A DNA stretch of 64,000 bases from Planctomycetota bacterium (GTDB lineage: Bacteria > Planctomycetota > Phycisphaerae > UBA1845 > PWPN01), in assembly GCA_022711465.1 (NCBI GenBank), contig JAKLEZ010000002.1, positions 248,001-312,000 on the forward strand, read 5' to 3'. The notes beneath the pieces are model-generated. The model was given only the letters and a program-made list of their open reading frames with translations, had not been told where the DNA came from and ran no database searches. The translations under genes and the position numbers were made by a program. This document shows, one piece after another, positions 53,769 to 61,311 of the stretch (positions within the stretch are counted from its first letter, which is position 1; the number at the start of each line of letters is the position of its first letter).

Positions 53769-54617
53769 TCACGGACCATAGCACGTAGGGGAGATGCTGG
53801 AAGTATGAACACCACATTCGTTTGTGCTCATGTTCCCACATCTCCCTGCGCCACCGGTCGGGTCATAGCACCGGCACGCACCGGAGAGGAACCACATGCC
53901 GTTTGAATCAGGCCCCTCGATATCCATGTACTCGGTGAGCATCTCACAGTATTGCGCATCATCGGTCAGGTCGATACAGTTGTAGAACCAGGATGTCGCC
54001 AGATCGCTCGTTTCGCAGGTGGCCCCAACCCACAGCTCAAACGGAATCTCCTCAGTCAGCGTCTCCGTCACCCAGCTCATGCAATAAGCATCCCAAGAGC
54101 CAGCGATGCGACCACACGTGCAGTAGCCAAAAGGGTCCATCGTGTTGCCGTCAGCACAACCATAAACCGTATGCCCTCGGCTATTGTGTTCGCAAATTGT
54201 GACCCTCGGCCACGGGTTCTCAAGGTATCCGCACCCCCCAGTGCCGAAGCTATCTACCAGACAGTAGCCCCAGCACTTGGCAGCCACCTGGTTAGTTTCG
54301 CAATTGTGCGTACCCCCTGGGTACGAGTCTTTGCGAAACCACGTTGCCTCCGGCAGTGAGCACTGGTACGTTCTGCGGACGTAACCGCAGCTGCTTGAGT
54401 AGAGAGCCGTACTTCCAGGGCATCCATTCCCGGGGGACCACCACGTTGGAGAACAATTAGCACACCAATACCAACCCGGGTCCATGCTACAGGTGCTCGG
54501 CTGACAGGATACGCCGTCACACCAGCACCCTGAGCCGGTGCATGGCAGGTCGCCATACACCGGTGTCGCCGCCAGAGCCAGGCCCAATACCCCAATCACT
54601 ACAGAGCGCTTCCACAT
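53769..54617 (-). CDS. Cys-rich exported protein B
   Basis: A 282-aa exported protein. The ATG at 54617 is 7 nt after AAGGAG. The signal ends ATPVYG. The mature chain contains roughly thirty cysteines, often as CxC or CxxC (GSGCWCDG, YWCANC, FGYCTCG, GACRCYD), plus many Trp, Tyr and Gly. This is typical of disulfide-rich extracellular proteins. No known domain was recognised. It lies immediately upstream of LolA-like protein B, mirroring the Cys-rich protein A / LolA-like protein A pair. Confidence 0.65.
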   Translation of the reverse strand: MWKRSVVIGVLGLALAATPVYGDLPCTGSGCWCDGVSCQPSTCSMDPGWYWCANCSPTWWSPGNGCPGSTALYSSSCGYVRRTYQCSLPEATWFRKDSYPGGTHNCETNQVAAKCWGYCLVDSFGTGGCGYLENPWPRVTICEHNSRGHTVYGCADGNTMDPFGYCTCGRIAGSWDAYCMSWVTETLTEEIPFELWVGATCETSDLATSWFYNCIDLTDDAQYCEMLTEYMDIEGPDSNGMWFLSGACRCYDPTGGAGRCGNMSTNECGVHTSSISPTCYGP

Positions 54618-54653
54618 TTGTGTACTCCTTTTAGGTAGTAGCTAGAGGCACGA

Positions 54654-55943
54654 TCACTTCTTCGCGCCAACGTTTTCACTGACGACACCACGCGCCGCTC
54701 GCTCAACGCCGAACGACGCCATAAACGAACCAAGCCGCTCCGAGTCAAGATAGAACCACAGCTCGCGGAGCGAGTAATCCGTCGTCCCCCGGGTCTTGAT
54801 CTGCCGGCCGTCGGCATCGCGCTTCCAGACCTTGCTGGCCGCATCCACTGTCGCATAGGCGTCCGGTGAGTCTAGCCAGTTCCAATCCGGTCGGACTTTG
54901 GTACGCTCCAGCCACCGCTCGGCCTGCTGTTGCACCTGGGCGATGTTCTCGGTGGGGCGCAAGACGATAACCCCGATGGTGGTCTGCTCTTTTCCGCCAA
55001 GCACGAAGTTGCCAACCGGCCCCCAGGAAATACCGCCGCCGCACACCCCGGCCACATTCAGCTTGTCGCCGTGGCGAACGACAACCCCGACCGAGTGAGG
55101 CATCGCGAACCGCACGAGGTTGCAGTCAATATGCCACTCGTCGGCCAGGGACTTGTCGTAATCGGTCAATGGCTGCTTGCCTACGCCCAGCACAATATCG
55201 CCGGGCTTGAGCAGCTCGGCGGGGAACTTGTAGTAACCAGCCGGGCAATCGCCGTTGATGAACTTGGTCTGATACGGCATCATCTCGCGGATCTGGCTCA
55301 GGCCGCCGACACGAATCGGCTCGGCGCGCTCGCCGTTCCGCACTGCCCGCTCCCACTGCATGCGCGGCCGCAAACAGGTCCACAGCCGGCCCTCAGCCTC
55401 GGGGTTGAGTGCCGCAAGCAACTCATTGGTCACGTTCGGCCAGATCCAGGCGTTCGCCTCGATCAATTGGCCGCCGATGTCGCGCAGGTGGTAACTCCAG
55501 CTGATTCGGCCATCCGCGAACTGGATCAGCGACAGGATGGCAAAATACTCGTCCAGGCACCTGGCATAGGCCAGGGCCGTTGCGCGCATGGCCAGGTACT
55601 GCCCGGTCGCGCCGTGCAGGTCGGCCATGTTGATCCCAAGAGGGGTCAGGTGGAACTTCTTGGCCCAGTAGGCGATTTCCTCGCCGATCGGCTCCAGCCT
55701 GGCGTTCCGGGCATGCCGCTCAGCCAGGAACATGCCCAGCGTGCGGTAGTTGAAGTCGCTCATCGGCGCTTCATCCCAGCGCTGGTACTCCGTGTCGGAC
55801 ATATACCCGACCAGCTGGATCGGGCAGGACGGCGGATCGGCTACCGCGCCCAGGGTGGGGCCGCTCAGTCCGGCCACGCCCGCGAAGCACGCAGCCGCGA
55901 TCAGGGCCACCCTCGTTCGGTTCGTACGATTCGTTCGATTCAT
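54654..55943 (-). CDS. Exported protein of unknown function between the two pairs
   Basis: A 429-aa protein starting MNRTNRTNRTRVALIAAACF, where a three-fold NRT repeat precedes the signal hydrophobic core. GGAG lies 7 nt upstream. The middle is helical (LGMFLAERHARNARLEPIGEEIAYWAKKF; ALAYARCLDEYFAILSLI). A C-terminal beta segment LKPGDIVLGVG...HSVGVVVRHGDKLNVAGVCGGG weakly resembles NlpC/P60 or CHAP-type hydrolase cores, but no Cys-His pair can be assigned. Function unknown. It sits centrally between two Cys-rich/LolA-like pairs. Confidence 0.55.
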   Translation of the reverse strand: MNRTNRTNRTRVALIAAACFAGVAGLSGPTLGAVADPPSCPIQLVGYMSDTEYQRWDEAPMSDFNYRTLGMFLAERHARNARLEPIGEEIAYWAKKFHLTPLGINMADLHGATGQYLAMRATALAYARCLDEYFAILSLIQFADGRISWSYHLRDIGGQLIEANAWIWPNVTNELLAALNPEAEGRLWTCLRPRMQWERAVRNGERAEPIRVGGLSQIREMMPYQTKFINGDCPAGYYKFPAELLKPGDIVLGVGKQPLTDYDKSLADEWHIDCNLVRFAMPHSVGVVVRHGDKLNVAGVCGGGISWGPVGNFVLGGKEQTTIGVIVLRPTENIAQVQQQAERWLERTKVRPDWNWLDSPDAYATVDAASKVWKRDADGRQIKTRGTTDYSLRELWFYLDSERLGSFMASFGVERAARGVVSENVGAKK

Positions 55944-56047
55944 GATCTTGCTCCAGACAACACTATTCGACAAAACTCTACAAACCACCCGCCGCCAAGC
56001 CAACCCAAAGGCGGTTGGGCCTCGGGGTCGGCTCGGCAGCGAAGCGG

Positions 56048-57235
56048 TTACTTCTGAGCCTTCTTTGGGGACAGACTGTCACGGGTCAGCTTGGCGGGGT
56101 CGAATGAGTCACCGTTGAATGTGACCTTCGCATTCACCCCGGTACGCAGGATCGTAATCACATCAACTCGGACTTCAGGGCTGCCGGTTGTATACGCCGA
56201 GATGACCACCTTGGCGGGTATGACCGAAGTCGTGCCGTCAACAGGTAGGAAGTCCGATGCCCGATAGACGGGTTGCCGCTCAATTGTTGTGCCGCCCAAG
56301 ACAGTCTCTGACCAGGTGAGCGGCAAACCAGTCTTCTCATCCAAGGTTACCACGTACATGGGCGGCCCCTTGGTGATCTTGTAATTGGCGGGGTCGCGCA
56401 ACGGCTTGGTGGCAGCAGCTTCATCGACTTTCTCCACCACCCTGGGCACGAGCTTCCTTGTCCCGTCAGGCTGCGTAGCGATCATGAGCCTGCCGGGTTT
56501 CACCAGCCGCCGATCGCCGTCAGGTCCGACCTCAAACCTGGCGCCAGGCCCGGCAAGGGACAGATAGACCGATTCCCCGACTTCTGGTTTGATCTTGGCA
56601 TGAAACGGACTGATATGGGCAGTATTGCCCATTGCCTCAAACAGCATCTTGCCAAGATAGGGAAAGCCGGATCGGACTATCGGATCTACGCTGGCACAGA
56701 GCGAATCTGGCCTGTAAACCGGTATCCAGGCGCCGACAATACTAATGTACCGATCATCCGAATCAAGATTCTCAGTTAAAGCGTCCCAATCGCGAAACCC
56801 TTCGGTCGATCTGCCAGCGTCGCCGTTGACCGTAGGTATCGTCCGGGTCTCGTACTTGTCGACAACTGTGGACTCGCCGAAGCGAACGCTTCCTCTGTAT
56901 GCCTTTTTTCCGTCAAACATGGAAAACTGGACATCTTTTTGGCGCCACGGGGCGTACCAGGCAAACAGGAATCGGCCAGGGCGGCTGGCCTCCATGCGAA
57001 GCACCGACTGCCCGACGTACGGCTTGCCGTGCAACTCCCGACTCGTGGCCGACCACACTTCATAGTTGCCGAGCCCAGCGAAGTTGCTTACCCACTTGTC
57101 CAGGGCGGCGCGAGACTCAGCTTTGAAGTCGGACGGAGAGACGGTTGACCACTCATGCTTGACCGGCTCGGCAGCGAGAGCAACCGAGCCCAGAAACAGG
57201 AAACCTGCTGAAACCATGAAAACTTGCTTGATCAT
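56048..57235 (-). CDS. Exported LolA-like beta-sheet protein A
   Basis: A 395-aa exported protein. The ATG at 57235 follows AAGGAGG at 6-7 nt, with signal MIKQVFMVSAGFLFLGSVALAA. It has a LolA-like plan: a helix with FKAESRAALDKWVSNFAGLG, beta strands (YEVWSATSRELHG, PGRFLFAWYAPWRQ, KAYRGSVRFGES), and a late hairpin PLTWSETVLGGT. The end (VDVITILRTGVNAKVTFNGDSFDPAKLT) is the closing strand of such folds. It lies downstream of Cys-rich protein A. A carrier or lipid/peptide-binding role is possible but unproven. Confidence 0.6.
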   Translation of the reverse strand: MIKQVFMVSAGFLFLGSVALAAEPVKHEWSTVSPSDFKAESRAALDKWVSNFAGLGNYEVWSATSRELHGKPYVGQSVLRMEASRPGRFLFAWYAPWRQKDVQFSMFDGKKAYRGSVRFGESTVVDKYETRTIPTVNGDAGRSTEGFRDWDALTENLDSDDRYISIVGAWIPVYRPDSLCASVDPIVRSGFPYLGKMLFEAMGNTAHISPFHAKIKPEVGESVYLSLAGPGARFEVGPDGDRRLVKPGRLMIATQPDGTRKLVPRVVEKVDEAAATKPLRDPANYKITKGPPMYVVTLDEKTGLPLTWSETVLGGTTIERQPVYRASDFLPVDGTTSVIPAKVVISAYTTGSPEVRVDVITILRTGVNAKVTFNGDSFDPAKLTRDSLSPKKAQK

Positions 57236-57312
57236 ACATAACCTCCTTACAGGAGAACTCTTTACCATGAAAACACTTCCGCATCAAGAGAACACGCCTC
57301 GCCACCGCACTA

Positions 57313-58206
57313 TCACGGAGGCATGCACTGCGCAGCCTGGATACTGTTGCACCACTGATGGGTGAAGGGGCAAGGCGGAGGATCAGGATCAAGGTCAGGC
57401 GGCCTCGCACACTTGCAATTCTCGTTAAGGTACTTTTGCGCAGTGACCTCCCAGTCTGGACGCTCGACACAAGTGAGCCTGTCAAGCCAGTCGCACGCTG
57501 ACGGGCACTCGCCATATATGGGGCCGTTGACGTAAAACACGTCGTCCGCACAACCGTCCGTGTTCGGCTCCCACACGATCTCGTACATCTCCATGGACTC
57601 GTCGAAGTCCGTGCAGGTGCAAACGGTAGGGTAATCGTCTTCGATGTTGTTGATACATTCGTGCGTGAAGGTGGGGGAGTCAGCGCCGCACGGCAGATTA
57701 TATGTGTTGCATAACAGGCCAGTCAGCTGACCGTAGTCGGCGATGTACTTGTCTATGCCTTCGTTGTCGTCCGTTTTCCTACATCCGGCTCCGCACGCGT
57801 AGGCGGGACATGTACTTGCCGGGAAGCCGATCTCGTCCTCGCCGCCACTGTACTCCCACACTTTCTCCGATGTGGTGTAGGTATAAAGGACCTTACGGTC
57901 AGGCTTGCACTCAGTCGGATCGGCTACCCAAACAGGGGTGATCACCTCGTGCCAGCCAAGGCACGCACTCGGCGGTATCGAGGCACCAACCGTCACGTTC
58001 GAGAAAGCCTGACACGAACTGTTCTGCGCAGTTTCCCACAGATGATCAGGGTCAGGCGTCCATTCATAGATTCTCCCCAAGCAAGCCGGCGGCCACTTCT
58101 CCTCATCGCACGAACCGCACACAACCTCGCACCCATACCCGGTATCCACCAAGAACGGGAGCACGCCGATCATCGAGATCAGCAAACCAATCACGACCTT
58201 GTTCAT
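57313..58206 (-). CDS. Cys-rich exported protein A
   Basis: A 297-aa exported protein; the ATG at 58206 follows AAAGGAG. Signal MNKVVIGLLISMIGVLPFLVDTGYG. The mature part has over twenty cysteines in short motifs (CEVVCGSCDE, CPAYACGAGC, VCTCTD, ENCKC), acidic stretches and aromatic residues. The DNA here is less GC-rich than the surrounding chromosome. No known domain recognised. It is first of the five exported-protein genes and resembles protein B in size and Cys-rich style, though I could not align them confidently. Confidence 0.65.
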   Translation of the reverse strand: MNKVVIGLLISMIGVLPFLVDTGYGCEVVCGSCDEEKWPPACLGRIYEWTPDPDHLWETAQNSSCQAFSNVTVGASIPPSACLGWHEVITPVWVADPTECKPDRKVLYTYTTSEKVWEYSGGEDEIGFPASTCPAYACGAGCRKTDDNEGIDKYIADYGQLTGLLCNTYNLPCGADSPTFTHECINNIEDDYPTVCTCTDFDESMEMYEIVWEPNTDGCADDVFYVNGPIYGECPSACDWLDRLTCVERPDWEVTAQKYLNENCKCARPPDLDPDPPPCPFTHQWCNSIQAAQCMPP

Positions 58207-58267
58207 GTGAATACGCTCCTTTCGTTACTTGTAACGTCCGCCGGCTGAAACGTCAAGCCGGCACTTT

Positions 58268-58636
58268 TTACCAGCCTATGTCGGTCGCGTCTGTCACCTC
58301 CCCCTTTCTGGCCGGCGGAACCCATCGGGCTTCTCCCCGGGCGCGCTGGAGAACCCAGCCACTCACCGGGGGAAGCTGTTTCCGACTCTTTTGGCCCACC
58401 TGTTGCCTCGCAATCTCGTCCCGCACTCGCCCCGCCAGCGCACTCCACTCGGCCGACAGGTCCGGCCGCACGCCAACGCAGCAAGCGGCCATCCGTTCGC
58501 ACTCCTCGGCCCAATGCGACAACGGCCAGCCGGGCGGGACAAATACCTCAGACCAATTCCGCCCGCCCGCCGTACACGGGCTCGATGGACGGATTGTTGA
58601 CGGGGGCAGAGCACTCGGTACTTGCAGCTTCAACAT
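58268..58636 (-). CDS. Small hypothetical protein
   Basis: A 122-aa frame whose N-terminus overlaps the upstream 147-aa gene by 89 bp. The start is uncertain, since no good ribosome-binding site precedes MLKLQVP. The middle looks coding (PPGWPLSHWAEECERMAACCVGV, EWSALAGRVRDEIARQQ). No signal peptide or family is recognised. It may encode a small phage-type accessory protein. Confidence 0.4.
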   Translation of the reverse strand: MLKLQVPSALPPSTIRPSSPCTAGGRNWSEVFVPPGWPLSHWAEECERMAACCVGVRPDLSAEWSALAGRVRDEIARQQVGQKSRKQLPPVSGWVLQRARGEARWVPPARKGEVTDATDIGW

Positions 58637-58991
58637 CGCTCACCCATGCCTCTAGCTTGGCCTCGATCGCCGAGGCCATCGCGTCCCCTGCGGCCCCGGT
58701 GGCTCGCAGGCGGGCAATCGCCGCATCCACCACCGGCCGATCGGCATTCGCCAACTCGGCCAGCACCGCCATGGCCGCCCGAAAGTCCCACTCCAGCGCC
58801 CGCATCGGGTGCCGCCGGCACTCGCTGAGGTGTTCAGCGATGTACCCGGCCACAGCCCGATCCTCGGCCGCCATGCTCGCGAGCTGATCGCCGGTCAGGG
58901 ATATGTCGATCACCGCTTCGCAATACACGCACCGGAGGGATCTCTGCTTGCAGGAATGACCGTAGGTTGGCCTGCTGCGAGGCTTAGCCAT
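58548..58991 (-). CDS. Small hypothetical protein with possible zinc ligands
   Basis: A 147-aa soluble protein. ATG at 58991 is 7 nt after GGAGG. The N-terminus is basic and has CKQRSLRCVYC, then a helical body (LASMAAEDRAVAGYIAEHLSECRRH; AAMAVLAELANADRPVVDAAIARLRATG). The C-C-x-x-C / H-x-x-x-C spacing could bind zinc. A candidate -10 element (TATACT) lies just upstream. It probably heads the run of minus-strand genes down to 52619. Confidence 0.55.
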   Translation of the reverse strand: MAKPRSRPTYGHSCKQRSLRCVYCEAVIDISLTGDQLASMAAEDRAVAGYIAEHLSECRRHPMRALEWDFRAAMAVLAELANADRPVVDAAIARLRATGAAGDAMASAIEAKLEAWVSDVEAASTECSAPVNNPSIEPVYGGRAELV

Positions 58992-59013
58992 CTGTCAACC
59001 TCCATCCGTAGAC

Positions 59014-59019
59014 AGTATA
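59014..59019 (-). promoter_or_regulatory. Candidate -10 element
   Basis: Minus-strand TATACT, preceded by an A/T-richer stretch, with the ribosome-binding site of the 147-aa gene about 10-15 bp downstream. No good -35 was seen at 17 bp. Confidence 0.25.
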
Positions 59020-59067
59020 CAACAAGGGAGAATCCCCGTCCAGAAAAATCGACGAAAAAATACTCGG

Positions 59068-59880
59068 TCAAGACGCCCCAAAAGCCTGGCGGATGGTCAG
59101 ATAGCCGTGCAGCAGCACTTGAGGGGCGAGGGCGTTGGTTCGGTCCCAGAGCTGCCAGCGCAGGGTGCGCGGGGTGGTCGTGGTCCGCACCGCGCCCAAG
59201 GTGACCAGCAACACGTTGTCGTCGTCGCCGGTCACGGTCAGGTAGGAACTGCCCAGCTCAAACAGTTCAGCGGTGGCGTCGTCCTGGTTCTCGGCGAACA
59301 CCACGGCCAGGGTCTTGCCCGACAGGTCAATCGGGAGATCATCCGCATCCAGCACCGTGAGAGTGAACACCTTGGCCTCGCCCCGGTGGCACTCCAGAAT
59401 GAGCGGCTCGCCGAGCTGGTTGGCCGGCGATTGACCGCCGACCACCGGCCCGAGAACCACCGTACCGCCGAAGCCGCCGCCCCCGCCGGCCCGAAAGTCG
59501 CTCGTAGTGATCAGCAGTCGGATGGTCTTGGTCACCACGCCGGCGGCCTGGAGCACGATGATTACCGAGTTTGCCCCGCTTACCAGGGCTGCATCTGGGA
59601 CGCCGAACTGGTACAAACCAGGGGCATTCACGCTGTCGATCTCGACAAACCCGCCGTCCACATGCTCGTCGGCGGTCATGGTCACGCACGAGCCGTGGGC
59701 CAGACTGTCGGCAGCCCCTTCCCGCACCCAACAGAACGTCACGTCCGCGTAGGTCAGCCCGGTCTTGGGGCTCGACACCCGCTCGCCGAGCACGGCCGCG
59801 TTGTCGGCCTCCAGCATCACGTTGACGATTTTCCCGTTGTCCGCCTGGCCGGTCACGATGTCGGTTATCAAGTCGTACAT
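59068..59880 (-). CDS. Phage-type structural protein (baseplate-like)
   Basis: A 270-aa protein; the ATG at 59880 is 7 nt after AGGAG. Two beta-rich modules are joined by a Gly-rich linker (AGGGGGFGGTV). The first has GKIVNVMLEADNAAV and DEHVDGGFVEIDSVNAPGLYQFGVPDAAL. The second, LECHRGEAKVFTLTVLDADDLPIDLSGKTLAVVFAE, is the pattern of BppU-like and other phage tail or baseplate immunoglobulin-like modules. It has no signal peptide. It lies 15 bp downstream of the phosphoesterase gene. Confidence 0.5.
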   Translation of the reverse strand: MYDLITDIVTGQADNGKIVNVMLEADNAAVLGERVSSPKTGLTYADVTFCWVREGAADSLAHGSCVTMTADEHVDGGFVEIDSVNAPGLYQFGVPDAALVSGANSVIIVLQAAGVVTKTIRLLITTSDFRAGGGGGFGGTVVLGPVVGGQSPANQLGEPLILECHRGEAKVFTLTVLDADDLPIDLSGKTLAVVFAENQDDATAELFELGSSYLTVTGDDDNVLLVTLGAVRTTTTPRTLRWQLWDRTNALAPQVLLHGYLTIRQAFGAS

Positions 59881-59895
59881 GATTAGACTCCTCGC

Positions 59896-60777
59896 TCAGT
59901 CCTCGCGATCCGAGGACCGCAGATCGATCTCGCACCGCACCCGAACGGTATTCCGGTAGCATTCCGGCACCAACCACAGCCGCACGCCGCCGTGGCCCTG
60001 GGGAGCGAAGCCCCGCTCGGTGGCCCAGTGACTCTGGTAGTGACCGGCGGAATCGAGCTGGGGAACCGTGGTCTGGGTGTACGCACCGGTCATCACGTGC
60101 CACACCGGCCGATACTCCAGCTCGTCCCCGGCCTCGGGAATGAACAGCTCGGCCGCCTCGGCCACGAACCGGTTGTGCTTGTGGCCCAGCCAGAGCAGGT
60201 TGGCGTTGCGCGCATAGCCGGCGAAGCGGTTGAAGTCGATCATGCCCTTGGTCACCGGAGCGGTGCCGCCGGCCCCGTGCAAGTACATGATCTTGAACAT
60301 GCTGCCACCGCCGGTCGGCCTCCGAAAGTGGAACACCACCGCCCCGGTGTAGCCCCCGTGGGCGATCTTGGGATTGAGCTGGGCCAGCCTGTCCAGCAGG
60401 AAACGCACGAAGTCCACGCTGTGGTGCCGGGTTGCCGAACTCTCGTGGTTCCCGCAGCCGATCATGGCCAGGTTCCGGGCGTACGGCTTGAGCACCGAGA
60501 ACGTCAGGTCCAGGGTCGCGTTCAGCACCGCATCGCGGCCCGAGAGCTGCCCGTCGAGTACGCTGGGGGTGAACCGCTTCTGGTCCTTGGGCAGGAGCAG
60601 GTCGGCCACATCGCCGTTGATCAGCACCGTGGCCCCAGCCCGCTTGGCCCATTCCAGATCGCTGACCAGCAGCTTCAGGTCGCAGTCGCCCGACCCGATG
60701 TGCAGATCGGACATCAGCAGAACCGGGAACCGCTGTCCCGCCTTCTGGTACGGTACGTTGACTCGTGTAACTGGCAT
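59896..60777 (-). CDS. Calcineurin-like metallophosphoesterase
   Basis: A 293-aa cytosolic metallophosphoesterase with the full metal-site set: Asp24 and His26 in MSDLHIG, Asp56 in INGDVAD, Asn110-His111 in GCGNHE, a His in MYLHGAGG and the closing GHKHNR. Members hydrolyse phosphomonoesters or diesters, including nucleic acid ends, and are common in phage genomes. It is embedded in a run of structural-type genes with 15-20 bp gaps, so it is probably element-encoded and cotranscribed. Confidence 0.85.
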   Translation of the reverse strand: MPVTRVNVPYQKAGQRFPVLLMSDLHIGSGDCDLKLLVSDLEWAKRAGATVLINGDVADLLLPKDQKRFTPSVLDGQLSGRDAVLNATLDLTFSVLKPYARNLAMIGCGNHESSATRHHSVDFVRFLLDRLAQLNPKIAHGGYTGAVVFHFRRPTGGGSMFKIMYLHGAGGTAPVTKGMIDFNRFAGYARNANLLWLGHKHNRFVAEAAELFIPEAGDELEYRPVWHVMTGAYTQTTVPQLDSAGHYQSHWATERGFAPQGHGGVRLWLVPECYRNTVRVRCEIDLRSSDRED

Positions 60778-60797
60778 GGAGCCCCCGAGTGTTCGGG

Positions 60798-61295
60798 CTA
60801 CTCCACCACCTCGGCGGCCAGACTCCCGGCCGCAATACCGGATGGCGGATTGTTGCGTGGAATCACGTCCACGATCGCATAGCCTCCGTCATCCGTGCCA
60901 TCTGCGGACAATGCCCGCAGCACCAGGCGGGTCACCAGGTCGACCGGCAGGCCGGTGATGCGGATGGAGCGATCCCACGGGCCGGCGCTCCACTTCAGCC
61001 CCTCGCTCACCGTTCGGCCAACGTAGTGGTCTTCCGTCCAGTGCTCCTCGGCCCAGTGCATCAGCGGCCAGTGGCTGCTGGTCAATGTGACCGGGGCCTC
61101 TTCCTCCAGCTCGACCACCACCACCCACTGGCGGGCGTGCCAGTGGTTCACGGCCCACGCATTGCCATGCCAGTGAGAGTAGGTGGTCAGCAAGACCACC
61201 TCCTCCTCTGGGACCGGCTCTACGGCCGTGTAGTGGCACGCCGCCCAATGGCCCGCGTGCCACGCATCGACTCTCCAGTGCGAGTAGTCGGCCAT
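60798..61295 (-). CDS. Trp/His-repeat protein, probable virion component
   Basis: A 165-aa protein with three ~35-residue repeats: SHW-x4-AW-x3-HW-x3-HY (residues 5-22), SHW-x3-AW-x3-HW-x3-QW (40-57) and SHW-x3-HW-x3-HW-x3-HY (74-91). The repeats are separated by acidic, beta-prone linkers (VPEEEVVLL, VELEEEAPVTL). The C-terminal half is a normal beta domain (RSIRITGLPVDLVTRLVLRAL). Short W-rich repeats of this kind occur in proteins of phage-like clusters. There is no signal peptide. It lies 16 bp after the large protein. Confidence 0.55.
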   Translation of the reverse strand: MADYSHWRVDAWHAGHWAACHYTAVEPVPEEEVVLLTTYSHWHGNAWAVNHWHARQWVVVVELEEEAPVTLTSSHWPLMHWAEEHWTEDHYVGRTVSEGLKWSAGPWDRSIRITGLPVDLVTRLVLRALSADGTDDGGYAIVDVIPRNNPPSGIAAGSLAAEVVE

Positions 61296-61311
61296 GGTTG
61301 CCCCATCTCAA

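Noticed and set aside
55915..55943. TTCGTACG near the NRT repeat as a fifth copy of the integrase-region repeat
   Set aside because: Only the first eight bases match; the sequence is explained by tandem Asn-Arg-Thr codons.
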